Both the position numbers and the translations under genes were made by a program. Shown here piece by piece: positions 27,901-33,395 of a stretch of DNA of 33,395 bases (within the stretch, counting starts at the first letter, position 1; the number at the start of each line of letters is the position of its first letter). The notes beneath the pieces were generated by a model. That model worked only from the letters and a program-made list of their open reading frames with translations. It had not been told where the DNA came from and did not search any database. The DNA is from Oligosphaeraceae bacterium (GTDB lineage: Bacteria > Verrucomicrobiota > Lentisphaeria > Oligosphaerales > Oligosphaeraceae). The stretch lies in the NCBI GenBank assembly GCA_012799725.1, contig JAAZKR010000081.1, positions 1-33,395 on the forward strand. Reading direction: 5' to 3'.

Positions 27901-30900
27901 CTGGGTGGTAACACTGGCGGTGGCGGAACCAATCCCTATGCCTATAATTACGGCATGATAATGGACGGCGATGACAAGGGCATTGGCGATGATGTCAACG
28001 TCTACTACGAATACCTGCTCGGGTACAACCCCAACAGCCGCGATTCCGACAATAATGGTATCTTCGACGGCGAAGAGGATTATGACGGCGATGGCATCAA
28101 CAACCGCATCGAGCTGGCTAACGGCACTGACCCGATGCTCAAGGATACCGATAACGACGGACGCCCCGATAACCAGGAGCGGGCCGAAACCACCGATCCG
28201 CTGGATATGAATGATCCGCTGGTTCACCGTGCATTGCAGACTGACGGCTCTTCTGACGGATATCTGCTGCTGCCGGCGCAGTCACGCTTCGGTTTGTCGA
28301 CCTGGACAGTTGAAGCCTGGGTGCGGGTTACAGACGCGACCCAGACCGGATCGATCATTCAACGTGTTGTCGGCACCATGCCCGGCAAGAGGCTGGTCAA
28401 TTACAGCTTGGTGCTCGTTCCGAACGGCGCTGGTGGCGGATCGCTGCCAAGCATGCGTTTCACCGACTTGAACGGCACTGAAGAATCGTTGACTGTTCCG
28501 CAGGCATACGCGATGCAGGCAGACACCTGGACGCATTTGGCCATGACTTACAATGGCGAGACAACCACCATGGCTCTGTATGTCAATGGCGAGAACGTGG
28601 CTGAAAGCTACTCGTCGCTGCAGCCGGTCAGCTCCGGCCCGGGTCTGGTCAGCGTCAAGGTCGGTGAAAACTTTGACGGCCTGATTGATGATCTCAGGGT
28701 CTGGAATGACATCCGTACTGCCGATGAGATTGCCGACAATATGGCTGCTCTGCTGGACGGTGGCGAACAGAATCTGGTGGCATACTACCGCTTTGATGAT
28801 GTTAACTTTGACGGGCGCGCCGAAGTGGCTGGCACTACCCCCGCAGATATCGACGCTGATCCTTCATTGGCGCCCAAGTACTACCGCTATGCGGCCGACA
28901 GCCGCCGCGGCAATGCTCAGGACTGGAAGAATGCCTGGGGCAACGCCGCGATCCTGGTTGGCAGCGCGACAGTGGCAGAACTCACTGATGTCACTGGCAA
29001 TCCCTTCGAGTTCGAGGTCGATTCGAATTACAATGGCATCCCGGACCGCTGGGAATACAAGTATTTCGGACAGCTGCTCAGCGATGACGACAGTGCAACC
29101 GGCAAATACGGTGACCTCGATGGCGACGGCATCTCGAACTACTACGAGTACCTTGCCGGTCTCGATCCGCGCATCAAGAGCAGCGATGGACAGATTTTCG
29201 ACAACGTCGCAGACTCCGACGGCGATGGCCTGACTAACGCTGAAGAACAGGCGCTGGGACTGAATCCCGGCGCCAGCGACAGTGATGATGACTATTACCA
29301 CGACGGCGGCGAGGTCTTTGTCCGCTATGAGCGGATCGGTGCGGCAGATCCGTTTACGTATCTGCGTTCAGTTTATGCCAGCCAGGCGTTGGCCGAGGCC
29401 GGCGCTGCGGACACTTGGCTGACTGCGCCTGTGCAAATCAGCCAGGAGACCTTTAACACAGCCATCACCTGGGGTGGCGGCAAAGGACGTGCCAAACTCT
29501 CGAATACTGACGCATTGGCGATCCATCGCCTGAATGGCGAGCCGTCGAGCGCAGCTGCCGCCTGGAGCCAATTGCCCATGCAGCAGAATGGCTTCGCGAG
29601 CTTCAGCGGTCCGGCAGACAAACTCGTATATCGCAACTGGTATCGCCGTACTGTCGGCACTACCACGACGACCACGGACCCCTTCGCCTTTACCGGCAAT
29701 TTCACCATCGAGTTCAAGGTGCGCGGCAGTTGCGTGTCCAACAGCGTTCTGTTGCGCAAGGCTTCTGCCATTGCCGGCCTTGTACATTACCAGGTTCTGC
29801 TGGATCAGCAGGGCTATGTGACCTTCAAACTGGGCGCCAATTCCGTGACTTCATCGGTTGCATTGCCAGATGAAAACACCTGGGTTCATGTCGCCGCTGT
29901 TGTCAACGGGCGCACCTTGTCGCTGACCCTGGCTTGGCACCCCTCGAGCGATATGACCACTTATCAGGAAACAGTGACCACGGCAGCTTGGTCCGGAACG
30001 ATGCCGACCAGCCGCGGCACTGATCTGACCTTGGGCGGCTCCGCCTTTGTCGGCGCGATCGATGATTTGCGCTTGTGGAACATCGCCCGCAGCGCAGCTG
30101 ACATCGCCGCCGACCGCGATGCTGACTGGACGGCGGACACGATCGAGGACCTGACCTCAGGTGCCGCGCCGAATCTGCCTGCAGGATTGGTGCTTTATTC
30201 GACCTTCAATGATCGCGGTGACAGCGTCGAGAACTACGCCGCTGCCCGCAAGAGCCTGATCAACGATCCTCGAGTGACCCTGCCGGATCATACAATGGCG
30301 GGTGTCTTCAGCGGCACGGTTGGCACCGGCAGTCTGGCTGAGACTCCTGGCGACAGCAACGGCAACGGAATTCCTGATGTCTGGGAAATGCACAAGTTCG
30401 GGCGTTTGCTGGCACCCAATGAGCATCTTGCCGATCCTGACAAGGATGGCCTGAATACTCTCTATGAGTACTACGCCTGGACCGCAGACCCGGCGAACAC
30501 CTTGGAACCCTGGAACGAAGCTCCGGGCGCGCTTGATCCGCGCAATCCCGATTCCGATGGTGACGGCATCCTTGATGGTGCCGAGGACAGCGACGGTGAC
30601 GGCCTTAGCAACAGCTTCGAGCAAAGCATCGGGACTCATCCGGGACGGGTTGATACTGATGATGACGGCATTGACGACCTGGCCGAGCTGAATGGCAATA
30701 CGGACCCCTCGAATTCGCTGAGCCCGCACAAAGATCGCGCTTTGCAGCTGGACGCCACGTCTTCGCTGATCATGCCCGATACAGAAACCTATGAAATCAG
30801 CGGCCCGTTCTGCTTCGAGACCTGGTTGCGCACGACCAGCGCGGCACCCGGCACCCTCTTCAGCCGCTATATCGGTGTGGTTGATTCTGTCGATATCTTC

Positions 30901-33395
30901 AACTACCAGATCGGTATTGACGCTGCCGGTCAACTGTTCTTGAGGTATTTCTACGATACCGGCACCGGCATCGAGTCTACCAACGAGATTCTCAAGACCT
31001 CGATGCCGGTGATCGATGATCTGGCTGATTATAAGTGGCATCATGTCGCGGTATCGCTGGTACGGATGTTCCCGACAGTCACCAATCCATCCTTGCCGGA
31101 TTATCACAAGTTCAAGGTGCTCTTCATGGTGGACGGCGTCGATGTCAGCGACCCGACAGACCTCACGCCAGTCTTGTATCTGCCTGCCAAAGACGTTGTG
31201 CCGACCTATATGGCCAGTGCAACTGCCGGCCAGAACAATGGCGCACCAGAAGCCTTCACCGCAGATTACTTTGAAATAAGATTGTGGAACTACGGTCGCA
31301 GCTTTGAGGAAATCGAGGAGGGGCACTCCGCACCGCTGGCCGGTACGGAACGCAACCTCGCGGCTTACTTCCGCTTTGATGACGGGCCGGAGGGCAAATG
31401 GGGCGATCATCTTAATCCCACAGTTGAGAATTTTGCCGCGCAATTCAGGCAGGACTGGTTCCGTGATTGGATCAACGCCGCTACGCTCGATCCGACCAAT
31501 GCATCCATCATTCCGGTTGCCAACGGCGGCCCGTACGGAGATACTTTTGTGGACTCGGATGGAGATGGCATCCCGGATTGGTGGGAACAGCTACATTTCG
31601 GCAATCTGACCACAGCTGACAATACCACGGATTATGATGGTGACGGGCTGACTGACCTCTACGAGTACTACACGTCCCTTTCTGCAAATCCCACTGATCC
31701 TAAAAAGCCGCAGACGGTGCCCGGTATCGATGATGCCGTGCTGGATTCCGACGGAGATGGGCTTGCCAACATCGAAGAGCAGACTTGGGGCACCCATCCG
31801 GGCAAACCGGATTCGGATGACGATGGCGTCAACGATGGGGACGAGGTGTTCGGTATGATGGTTGCTGATGATGGCACGCCCACTGCGGTTCGCAACACGA
31901 ATCTTTACAGCCACCCGCTGTATAGCATGTCGCATTACGACCGCAATATCCAGGATACGGATGTAGATGGGGTGCACCGCCGCCTGACTCCGCAGCGTGC
32001 CTTGGATCTGAGCTGCCCGGCGGTTGGCCTGGGCGCAGCTGCCTGGAAGGGCATCGAGCTTCCAGAGAATGAGCGTTTCCAGTATCTGACCTATGGCGCG
32101 ACCTTCGAGACCTGGTTGCGTCTGACTGTGGACAACTTGTCTGCCACTGATGGCGACTATGCGATCATTTCCGCACGCAATAGCGGCAATACGGTACTCG
32201 AACTGGGCTATCAGCTCGAGGGTGGCAAGGCTTACCTGCAAGCCAGCTTTACGGCTCTCAACGATGAGGTGGTCAAGGTTGGCGGCTCTTCTATTGCCAC
32301 GACGGAACTGCCTGTTGATCAATGGATGCATGTGGCGGCCTCCTGGCAGAACCATGGCACCGACCGGAAGTTGAGCATCATTGTCAATGGCGTTGTCGAA
32401 TTTAGCCAGGTGACTAATGCGACCCAGAAGTTCTCTCAGGAAGACCCGGACATTGACATCTATCTTGGCGGTGATGGCACGAACGCCGACCGTTCGATGA
32501 AGTCCGGCTATCTTGACGAGACCCGGATTTGGCAGGGTTCGCGCAGCCAGGCGGAAATCCTGGCTACTCGTGACCAGATTGTTGCTGCGTCTTCTCTCCC
32601 CTCACTGCTGGCTTATTACCGTTATGATGACGGTGGGCAGAATATCGAGGACTTCGTGTATCCGTATGCGCCAGGAACTCTGACCTACAGGCCGTCCGAC
32701 TACGAACTGAAAGCGGCCGATTACCTGGTGGTGGATGCGGTTCTCGAACGGACCGATGATCCTGCGGTCGGCAGCATTGTTGGTGTGCCCGGTTCGGATG
32801 GCACCTTTGACTGGATGACGGCGCAAACCTTCAAGGACTTGAAAGGCATGGATGACGCGGACGGCGATGGCCTGCCGGATTGGTGGGAATCGCTGTACAG
32901 CGGCAGCTTTACGGATATTTACTCGATGAATGCTGGCGATGATTACGACGGCGATGGCCTGAACAACCTTTACGAGTTCTGGTGCCGGACGAACCCTTGG
33001 AGCAATGACACCGACGGTGACGGAATTTCGGATGGTGCAGAGGACTTTGACGGCGATGGCTTGACTAATGCTGCCGAACAGCGCTACGGCGCAGACCCCC
33101 GTCTGGCTGATTCGGATGATGACGGCATAGGTGACTTACAGGAGATCAATGATGGAACAAGCCCGGTGCATCCGAGCAGCCGCAAGGACTTCTCGCGTTC
33201 GAGCCTGGACCTGGCAAATTATCTGGGCAAGGTTGGTACCGCTACCGGGGTGCGCCTGCCCAATTCGAACCGTTTCCGCTTTGGCAACAATCCATGGACG
33301 GTCGAAATGTGGTTCCAGGCAGGCGACGACCTCGATGGCGACCTGTTCGCATACGACAGCTATGACGGCGACAGCTTCAGGCTGTCACTCGAGGA
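14554..33395 (+). CDS. Giant exported multi-domain protein with LamG-like and Asp-rich calcium-binding repeats (3' end outside window)
   Basis: One frame stays open for at least 6,280 codons and leaves the window unfinished, so the protein exceeds about 650 kDa. I checked frame continuity at many points from 14554 to the end. Start: ATG at 14554, with AAGGGG seven bases upstream; the next codon is also ATG. Order of parts: signal peptide 1-33 (core ILLFLAACLM, cleavage after AWA); beta-rich modules; Ala-rich helical region about 450-760; EF-hand-like motifs to about 1800; four fibronectin-III-like modules about 1950-2460; then from about 2470 repeating units of W-W-E hinge, Asp-rich calcium repeats and LamG-like module. 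It is probably secreted or surface-bound, binding glycans or other cells. No catalytic motif was seen. The anchor or sorting signal, if any, must lie beyond the window. Confidence 0.93.
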   Translation, partial: MMKLNNLSRLTFQRGKQILLFLAACLMTATAWAETTWTLENLTYPGQGILPSSPKTAVFRLTQRVGTLETDAAAAAFDSRITFSVNPIAGFSAIKSVNIYSTTNVTASYEGGESVNFVNYTGGHPKGFGSYTIGRPRQGGEQNGQTTYFWVVITTENGVDSQQIQLWTDQFTYVSKGGAPPTTGTVGAATSNIITVEASIIDMIAHRDGPNGGIGQAGYPPNLTTAASEYLNAPIKYHTAIGTVGQGTPEFYRPEEGLFGALAAMGDTQRELMGMNQPYPILGFNLAAKSGRYNSVNIDGDDEYLTAVRFVIEKGPNADDNFNPTNYFAAHLGAKHSNVTLWRDNGDGIFSEEQDQKLSTSGHVSFVPYDNGSGDGIPRWEGILELGSNAPPYDRPHGRPGVRLPATRNVSPVDERLADFFLCFVTKPDHTSENYQPKYGSDFRVYIEPEFDIQARAAANATTALRNGVASFKDNLVTTARGNIDLIKTASATLKTLAENAKNAAADAAADDADDDDAYTAATALENQKDTISALRDAAQASLNYLTPGATTIMSALVTNAEQAYTNATSVLKDGTNGGDSVEGIALQKISEQLRTVLDDPVITGVQGATFNNNIEDARAFLQNFYDNSIYNDLNKIIEYAQIIIDKTKEAANSASGSPEATAAATAAATAYSDGVDNNNNDLVDYQAKLAAVDVTAEATYNPNYTDGETAANTAAAVDLDGYVDEAVAAAVTVENNANNFSFATAQTASNIHRENTRYAQLVFDVLAYRPDPLEAAGFPNPVMMFNMASGNVNEKLHQIRIWFKGEDFSPSDLAPLSEDAFKSGVSLWQDNKNPNGPAAVQVGLFDPRYGVNNLQVGDLPVTLSPTDLYWYNKDGSRWTGEKNADNEYYVILKPKTAITLYKDDWVDTPNGVYTGRNRGMDYIICIRGSNASKTYGAGDRGLDYMDKITVAVEPNTSDFLFGYGDTAVSNQLYTTVNTGRKSVTVTANMPTFFDALYPENGRLTRTEKTAVLGIDIIAPPGTKRYSFNHFAFQIYDPDGTFDFSDLMDTNDSDEDCGIAMYKDADGDGLFDPDVDTRIAFSVRPRLCTPTLADPALHFIEMFLETADADNGVGALPQDNVGANAGHDYFLVLQPTKEAQRGDNFQIQLWGSALHGTCDDTITYVTCEADGTFKANIPAPYNITYKRLRSGTYYIDAVNTNEFNTVVPVGGLSLTTDTETKNFIGLDLSTIQGVAALGGDATLNKVRVYFESDFDNQLNPSWVLNALDGTNKAGIQIHNRAGLNLGYNSTTWKSDYATGLVYSPDPENRLSEKEIIDTLQERAALASALTPFEATDHVYWVDADGDNYISAGDSLYFDADDDDMTPNEQLFGGVDNGGILVDATSPVAYLKNFDSAVEGFDRLLDDIYAINADGSITRLNNDAGLASFDGSETVYWYDTDNNGAWSEGDALWQGGAAGLFDDNSDILAGNNTIRDALAQALLRGKGYKINDPVKRVNTRLQTSHLSAVACTSPLVDLGDYAWGSTITAMSGMFDLGRPNPAEWQQIHDYVKTVLDDPDFELDTPLDYYWIDSNDNGYLDGNEQLIYCSRGYSREKLINLTNYCWPNRELAAGGHTITINFHDFVEATDTLADDAYFADTAASGGTVGNFDEGDAVWTTNAPNDPERYTGDAAQTLITSGDLADDAELAALDSGYTGVLLDGTGNTADFYYSPVAGGFVAHTSTIHYINDDYYAGMGDYAVGRLQKLQAYDRIIWYDADNNGIWSAGDHLWQTTGDLSNTNTDVFVDDANHNLLTETGAAGEDAADLDARGIHGVLVSGDNYGFAYFDKTVEFINADIDGVETRIIVFNPAEDEIFYLGPSRTMLGYYADLQLTNPQAAVLPGNNSGSNAGNDFYLACKSKDNATIYGKLSFNLSLLSNGVSYKSGDMVFNSFAPANSKTDTITLTVTPGVVSNLKATRGNGRVTLTWTNPTEHYDSIVILRTSAPTDADLPDGYPVMKYNYYVNEKMFIEVPAQGGIDPLNDSRSANDTQIIHIEQGNANSFVDTTAVNGNFYRYMVFAGDVENARYAYTPNVNNIADVVPANTQSQTDPNDQMIEAIPWRIGPTSDTTAPGNITDLLIDPAPTATSSFVVNWTMNAATPDPVIILRDTINGAVNDAPADATPYSVGEFIGDAEVVAIVAAPIQGANTWHDAVEYDLSATLPAYKVYSYDGVPAYTEVTETSVTPPLYLSWTNPDGLPATDSILILRSTGAPVSAIPDNGQVYAPGDSLTGVDGENEVMQILAGDKTEWTDAEVVDGTNYHYAVYAYNAVINYSLVPAENNNTPRPLNTVYDGATIDMVTAIEGVADNQPVVNVNWYWTAGTVRPVVIIRCSGNLEKEPYLVDGRKYIEGEYANNNAGNIDTDFQIVKIITDLTTVTWQDLNVMAGARYTYYVFSFNANFMYHFDRVNDPSKNIAQVTLSSGDSGGGGESHIPDWWKLLHFGSTTGPGTGDFEDFDGDGLNNYYEYLAGTDPADTTNGNADALADGDGDGLSNINEQIANTLPNNPDTDDDGVLDGAEVVAGTDPLNSLSPFVYRELEMTADTEFVQLPDDASYALGRLTFEAWIKHTGVAGTLLSRTLSGGNDNYEITFADDGTLSLTFHYLALNGTVMSMTLSSTDKVAAGEWSHVAVSFGPVPGSMTQYEACFYINGEEAGLPAAVPMSALYVGEDSETAEVQLGGFIGRMFEARVWNTARTADQIASNYNAGLTGTEPGLVGFFRFDDGGMTIENFVYDNDWLTGWENAGVLAGGATVVDSDITDMPEINLDSDNDGMPDWWEIQHFGNLSRNGTGDYDSDGLSDLYEYYVGTNPTEAITIPRSFYALVNGVYTLVTQTTAAGDFQEADGTPIADADFDEGAGAVAELTDGEIDSDGDGLSNQDERIWNTRPDKVDTDDDGVWDLAEINITKTDPTDPYSPMYNRSLDLITAEHDITVLDKDGSETTLTLEARTAPYARVKDFNEINNLRRYTIELWFKLDAASDTTGTLLQKTVKTPGLGIYPDFRLYLDNGALKFDYVAIGNDTETPGNIVRTVEHPDVTFDPADGWVHVAVSIEQTIATQASSVHCITMHVMKGGEEQEMFQQENLGRIYNLPEAGDLIIGDDENAAERLSMLVDEVRIWNTVRSADEIAANRGFFLTTLTDLAMYFRFDDGGETAHASGFSQKSALEAEVAYCQAAYNRAYNNWWAAYEVYSALENPNAEQTATYMAAVNAMNYAYDNLQAARTALATLPDMEAELLGLPAEDDPAFADANYGKACMVVTDADNVNRYFIADSDGDGIADWWEYRYFGNLTTANASTDYDGDGLSDLNEFRIGTNPTLKITPNRKCLKLAAGLVYGTENGDFPGYVTKLAHYSLDANGNPETEADLDATRTDAEFDYDRDGIANGVENTYGTNPAAWDSDDDGLADKVEHDELDTDPTYCFDPLKNYALDLTAPGSYLQTTGFNGFYNASYAGYMLEFWFKLDDSSGDTGPLVRMQSNDGAENIFSLRLEDGRLKLDYNMSTETRTCEFDNDVVFAAGDGWTHVAVKFYAGYQNSNSSNHIIGFFVNHKKQEYHQVKRYDGQPLRDFNAGQLILGGAAGGNELLMLMDEFRAWNTTDYFYLSESSTWTSYDELRQSIQEKRNMYLSITEDLMKMAVYYRFDDGGVTAEDASYSVKPSPAQVQSYYNYYQQASSNYYAKVAEYGENPTAEQQAELDQLWTAMNDARNAYYAARNANTAPAMIAGALYDGAAMVEVPYASSSGDTYAYLYGDSDNDGIPDFWEQLYFGSIDVADGTASSDQDGDGLSDRYEFILGRNPTLPVTPDRTHIDGSLQTLEEEALTDGEFDSDLDELSDSEESRYGSDPTKADTDDDGCNDKVDVVFGSSPVHPMSIAVDKRTGDKITDKYSDVLALINAAADPDRERTNYRAAAAPAVSVDLSGSGEIDLPYPDRFAVGRLVRGTFENDIVSGNFTLEMWVKYNGDATGVSGKIFEMLGDTGHGYRLVIENGAPKGEIFSTSGGTEEVLAYVGGQYATPILEPDTWTHLALVWTPASKSLTLYRDRLAIIGSLQISYTIDFGSVAQYAKLFQMDDLHLDEFRFWDSARNDEQIEYWATRIVPSPLWSPALPILNTDYMYEPYSLQAYYRFDDGGDKVEDFAHFGDEDYMLDGSAFAGMLTGSDAKVLDGVDDVDGDGIPEWWVYYNRLDSFERHSRMPNRDYYRYQYYGSTMTRVNDWRQALEWNAEHTSIIGLHGSVQDVSYTALGGGEAVTVGVAEGFYRTDNRFLDTDIKYVAMHKYINLSTVPLRAPLFYRAMSGATVTGITVNQRRVANIASGTDIAQYLQIGRNQIVIYYTRQQYDTVLYKIPNGDSTVDYNRKLHCGSLDVALSVDDRPVIVFGHENLYDPRSVWYFEACTADQIEIWNNYGVDRNGYVLGGNTGGGGTNPYAYNYGMIMDGDDKGIGDDVNVYYEYLLGYNPNSRDSDNNGIFDGEEDYDGDGINNRIELANGTDPMLKDTDNDGRPDNQERAETTDPLDMNDPLVHRALQTDGSSDGYLLLPAQSRFGLSTWTVEAWVRVTDATQTGSIIQRVVGTMPGKRLVNYSLVLVPNGAGGGSLPSMRFTDLNGTEESLTVPQAYAMQADTWTHLAMTYNGETTTMALYVNGENVAESYSSLQPVSSGPGLVSVKVGENFDGLIDDLRVWNDIRTADEIADNMAALLDGGEQNLVAYYRFDDVNFDGRAEVAGTTPADIDADPSLAPKYYRYAADSRRGNAQDWKNAWGNAAILVGSATVAELTDVTGNPFEFEVDSNYNGIPDRWEYKYFGQLLSDDDSATGKYGDLDGDGISNYYEYLAGLDPRIKSSDGQIFDNVADSDGDGLTNAEEQALGLNPGASDSDDDYYHDGGEVFVRYERIGAADPFTYLRSVYASQALAEAGAADTWLTAPVQISQETFNTAITWGGGKGRAKLSNTDALAIHRLNGEPSSAAAAWSQLPMQQNGFASFSGPADKLVYRNWYRRTVGTTTTTTDPFAFTGNFTIEFKVRGSCVSNSVLLRKASAIAGLVHYQVLLDQQGYVTFKLGANSVTSSVALPDENTWVHVAAVVNGRTLSLTLAWHPSSDMTTYQETVTTAAWSGTMPTSRGTDLTLGGSAFVGAIDDLRLWNIARSAADIAADRDADWTADTIEDLTSGAAPNLPAGLVLYSTFNDRGDSVENYAAARKSLINDPRVTLPDHTMAGVFSGTVGTGSLAETPGDSNGNGIPDVWEMHKFGRLLAPNEHLADPDKDGLNTLYEYYAWTADPANTLEPWNEAPGALDPRNPDSDGDGILDGAEDSDGDGLSNSFEQSIGTHPGRVDTDDDGIDDLAELNGNTDPSNSLSPHKDRALQLDATSSLIMPDTETYEISGPFCFETWLRTTSAAPGTLFSRYIGVVDSVDIFNYQIGIDAAGQLFLRYFYDTGTGIESTNEILKTSMPVIDDLADYKWHHVAVSLVRMFPTVTNPSLPDYHKFKVLFMVDGVDVSDPTDLTPVLYLPAKDVVPTYMASATAGQNNGAPEAFTADYFEIRLWNYGRSFEEIEEGHSAPLAGTERNLAAYFRFDDGPEGKWGDHLNPTVENFAAQFRQDWFRDWINAATLDPTNASIIPVANGGPYGDTFVDSDGDGIPDWWEQLHFGNLTTADNTTDYDGDGLTDLYEYYTSLSANPTDPKKPQTVPGIDDAVLDSDGDGLANIEEQTWGTHPGKPDSDDDGVNDGDEVFGMMVADDGTPTAVRNTNLYSHPLYSMSHYDRNIQDTDVDGVHRRLTPQRALDLSCPAVGLGAAAWKGIELPENERFQYLTYGATFETWLRLTVDNLSATDGDYAIISARNSGNTVLELGYQLEGGKAYLQASFTALNDEVVKVGGSSIATTELPVDQWMHVAASWQNHGTDRKLSIIVNGVVEFSQVTNATQKFSQEDPDIDIYLGGDGTNADRSMKSGYLDETRIWQGSRSQAEILATRDQIVAASSLPSLLAYYRYDDGGQNIEDFVYPYAPGTLTYRPSDYELKAADYLVVDAVLERTDDPAVGSIVGVPGSDGTFDWMTAQTFKDLKGMDDADGDGLPDWWESLYSGSFTDIYSMNAGDDYDGDGLNNLYEFWCRTNPWSNDTDGDGISDGAEDFDGDGLTNAAEQRYGADPRLADSDDDGIGDLQEINDGTSPVHPSSRKDFSRSSLDLANYLGKVGTATGVRLPNSNRFRFGNNPWTVEMWFQAGDDLDGDLFAYDSYDGDSFRLSLE
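15901..16830 (+). other. Giant protein: Ala-rich helical region (about residues 450-760)
   Basis: About 310 residues are dominated by Ala, Asn, Asp and Thr with helical heptad-like spacing (NAAADAAADDADDDDAYTAA, EATAAATAAATAYSDGVDNN). The region contrasts with the beta-rich modules on both sides and probably forms an extended helical or coiled-coil stalk. Codon use here is more A+T-rich, with many GAT, AAT and GCT codons, than in the LamG array. Confidence 0.6.
17728..19926 (+). repeat. Giant protein: EF-hand-like D-x-D-N-N-G-x-W-x-x-G-D motifs
   Basis: A repeated calcium-loop-like motif appears as MYKDADGDGLFDPD (17734), YWVDADGDNYISAGDSLYF (18571), YWYDTDNNGAWSEGDALW (18856), YWIDSNDNGYLDGNEQLIY (19255) and IWYDADNNGIWSAGDHLW (19810), with a degenerate copy near 19456. 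An earlier relative is LWRDNGDGIFSEEQ near 15574. Each has acidic residues at loop positions 1, 3 and 5, a Gly at 6, and a later G-D or acid. They resemble the loop of EF-hand or dockerin repeats, but with flanking aromatic strands. Confidence 0.65.
20401..21930 (+). other. Giant protein: four fibronectin-III-like modules
   Basis: Four segments share the Fn3 pattern of a tryptophan strand followed by a hydrophobic repeat strand: VTLTWTNPTEHYDSIVILR (about 20440), FVVNWTMNAATPDPVIILR (20938), LYLSWTNPDG with SILILR (21232), and VVNVNWYWTAG with VVIIR (21607). Three of the four end in a strand with an aromatic pair before the next module (FYRYMVFAG, YHYAVYAYN, RYTYYVFSFN). They probably act as spacers between the N-terminal half and the LamG array, followed by a short Gly/Ser linker (GDSGGGGES). 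Confidence 0.65.
24150..24360 (+). other. Giant protein: helical insert 1 after the second LamG module
   Basis: About 70 residues rich in Ala, Tyr, Asn and Gln (ALEAEVAYCQAAYNRAYNNW, then ENPNAEQTATYMAAVNAMNY) interrupt the usual unit between the LamG module and the next hinge. A related insert occurs one unit later. Confidence 0.6.
25630..25820 (+). other. Giant protein: helical insert 2 after the third LamG module
   Basis: It has the same position in the unit and the same character as the insert at 24150-24360 (AQVQSYYNYYQQASSNYYAK, then ENPTAEQQAELDQLWTAMND). The shared E-N-P-x-A-E-Q heptad marks them as related copies. Confidence 0.6.
27240..27960 (+). other. Giant protein: unique insertion between LamG modules 4 and 5
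   Basis: About 240 residues between a degenerate hinge (DGDGIPEWWVYYNRLDSF) and the next Asp-rich repeats match no other unit. The sequence is strand-rich with basic and aromatic residues (FYRTDNRFLDTDIKYVAMHK, QIVIYYTRQQYDTVLYKI) and ends in a Gly-rich linker (GGNTGGGGTNPY). I do not recognise a family. Confidence 0.55.

Larger units (their letters stand above)
21964..33395 (+). repeat. Giant protein: array of W-W-E hinge, Asp-rich calcium repeat and LamG-like units
   Basis: Units of roughly 1.2-1.8 kb repeat to the window edge. Each opens with a hinge such as DSDGDGIPDWWEQLHFGN, whose tryptophans lie near 21976, 22993, 24505, 25936, 27190, 29047, 30379, 31576 and 32878. Thrombospondin-3-type Asp repeats follow (DYDGDGLSDLYEYY, VDTDDDGVWD). 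LamG-like modules lie at about 22264-22845, 23428-24123, 24949-25599, 26401-27054, 28228-28800, 29596-30219, 30730-31386, 31987-32637 and 33199 to the end (partial). Module landmarks are an F-E-A/T-W strand, W-x-H-V-A-V, a FYINGE-like turn, I-D-E-x-R-x-W-N, and the closing Y-Y-R-F-D-D-G-G. The fold matches the concanavalin-A-like LamG_3 type. The fourth unit's linker is degenerate. Confidence 0.88.

Overview
The window looks like a chromosomal segment of an anaerobic or facultative bacterium of the PVC superphylum, with Lentisphaerota or Kiritimatiellota the best guess. The basis is indirect. The giant protein is built from tryptophan-rich hinges of the D-S-D-G-D-G-I-P-D-W-W-E type, Asp-rich calcium-binding repeats and LamG-like modules, a combination common in that group. 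The housekeeping genes are interleaved with short palindromic intergenic repeats. No rRNA, tRNA, CRISPR array or transposase was seen.

Bases 1-13,900 hold ordinary compact genes. On the minus strand are a zinc-ribbon membrane protein and an FmdB-type zinc-ribbon protein. Divergent from them on the plus strand are a rubredoxin with unusual C-x-C spacing and a 2Fe-2S/FAD/NAD(P) oxidoreductase. Next come a Gfo/Idh/MocA dehydrogenase, a secreted thioredoxin-like protein without CxxC and a small unknown protein, spaced like an operon. Then follow an RlmL-like THUMP methyltransferase, endonuclease III (nth, TTG start), a sugar-phosphate isomerase/epimerase-like TIM barrel, a membrane-anchored alpha/beta-hydrolase with an NPCBM-like C-terminus, tryptophanyl-tRNA synthetase (trpS) and an MFS transporter. 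Several products fit handling of polysaccharides and sugars: the hydrolase with its carbohydrate-binding module, the TIM barrel and the Gfo/Idh enzyme.

Bases 13,797-14,553 are non-coding. They hold a structured intergenic repeat whose right half matches bases 1-80 at about 90%, and a candidate promoter with a roughly 260-nt leader. From 14,554 to the right edge runs one uninterrupted reading frame of at least 6,280 codons, still open at base 33,395. It encodes an exported giant protein. From the N-terminus it has a signal peptide, beta-rich modules, an Ala-rich helical region, EF-hand-like D-x-D-N-N-G-x-W-x-x-G-D motifs, four fibronectin-III-like modules, and a long array of units. Each unit combines a W-W-E hinge, Asp-rich calcium-binding repeats and a LamG-like lectin fold; eight LamG modules are complete and a ninth is cut by the window edge. 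The best candidate for something new is this giant adhesin-like protein and its leader. No obvious enzyme, toxin or defence system lies beside it.
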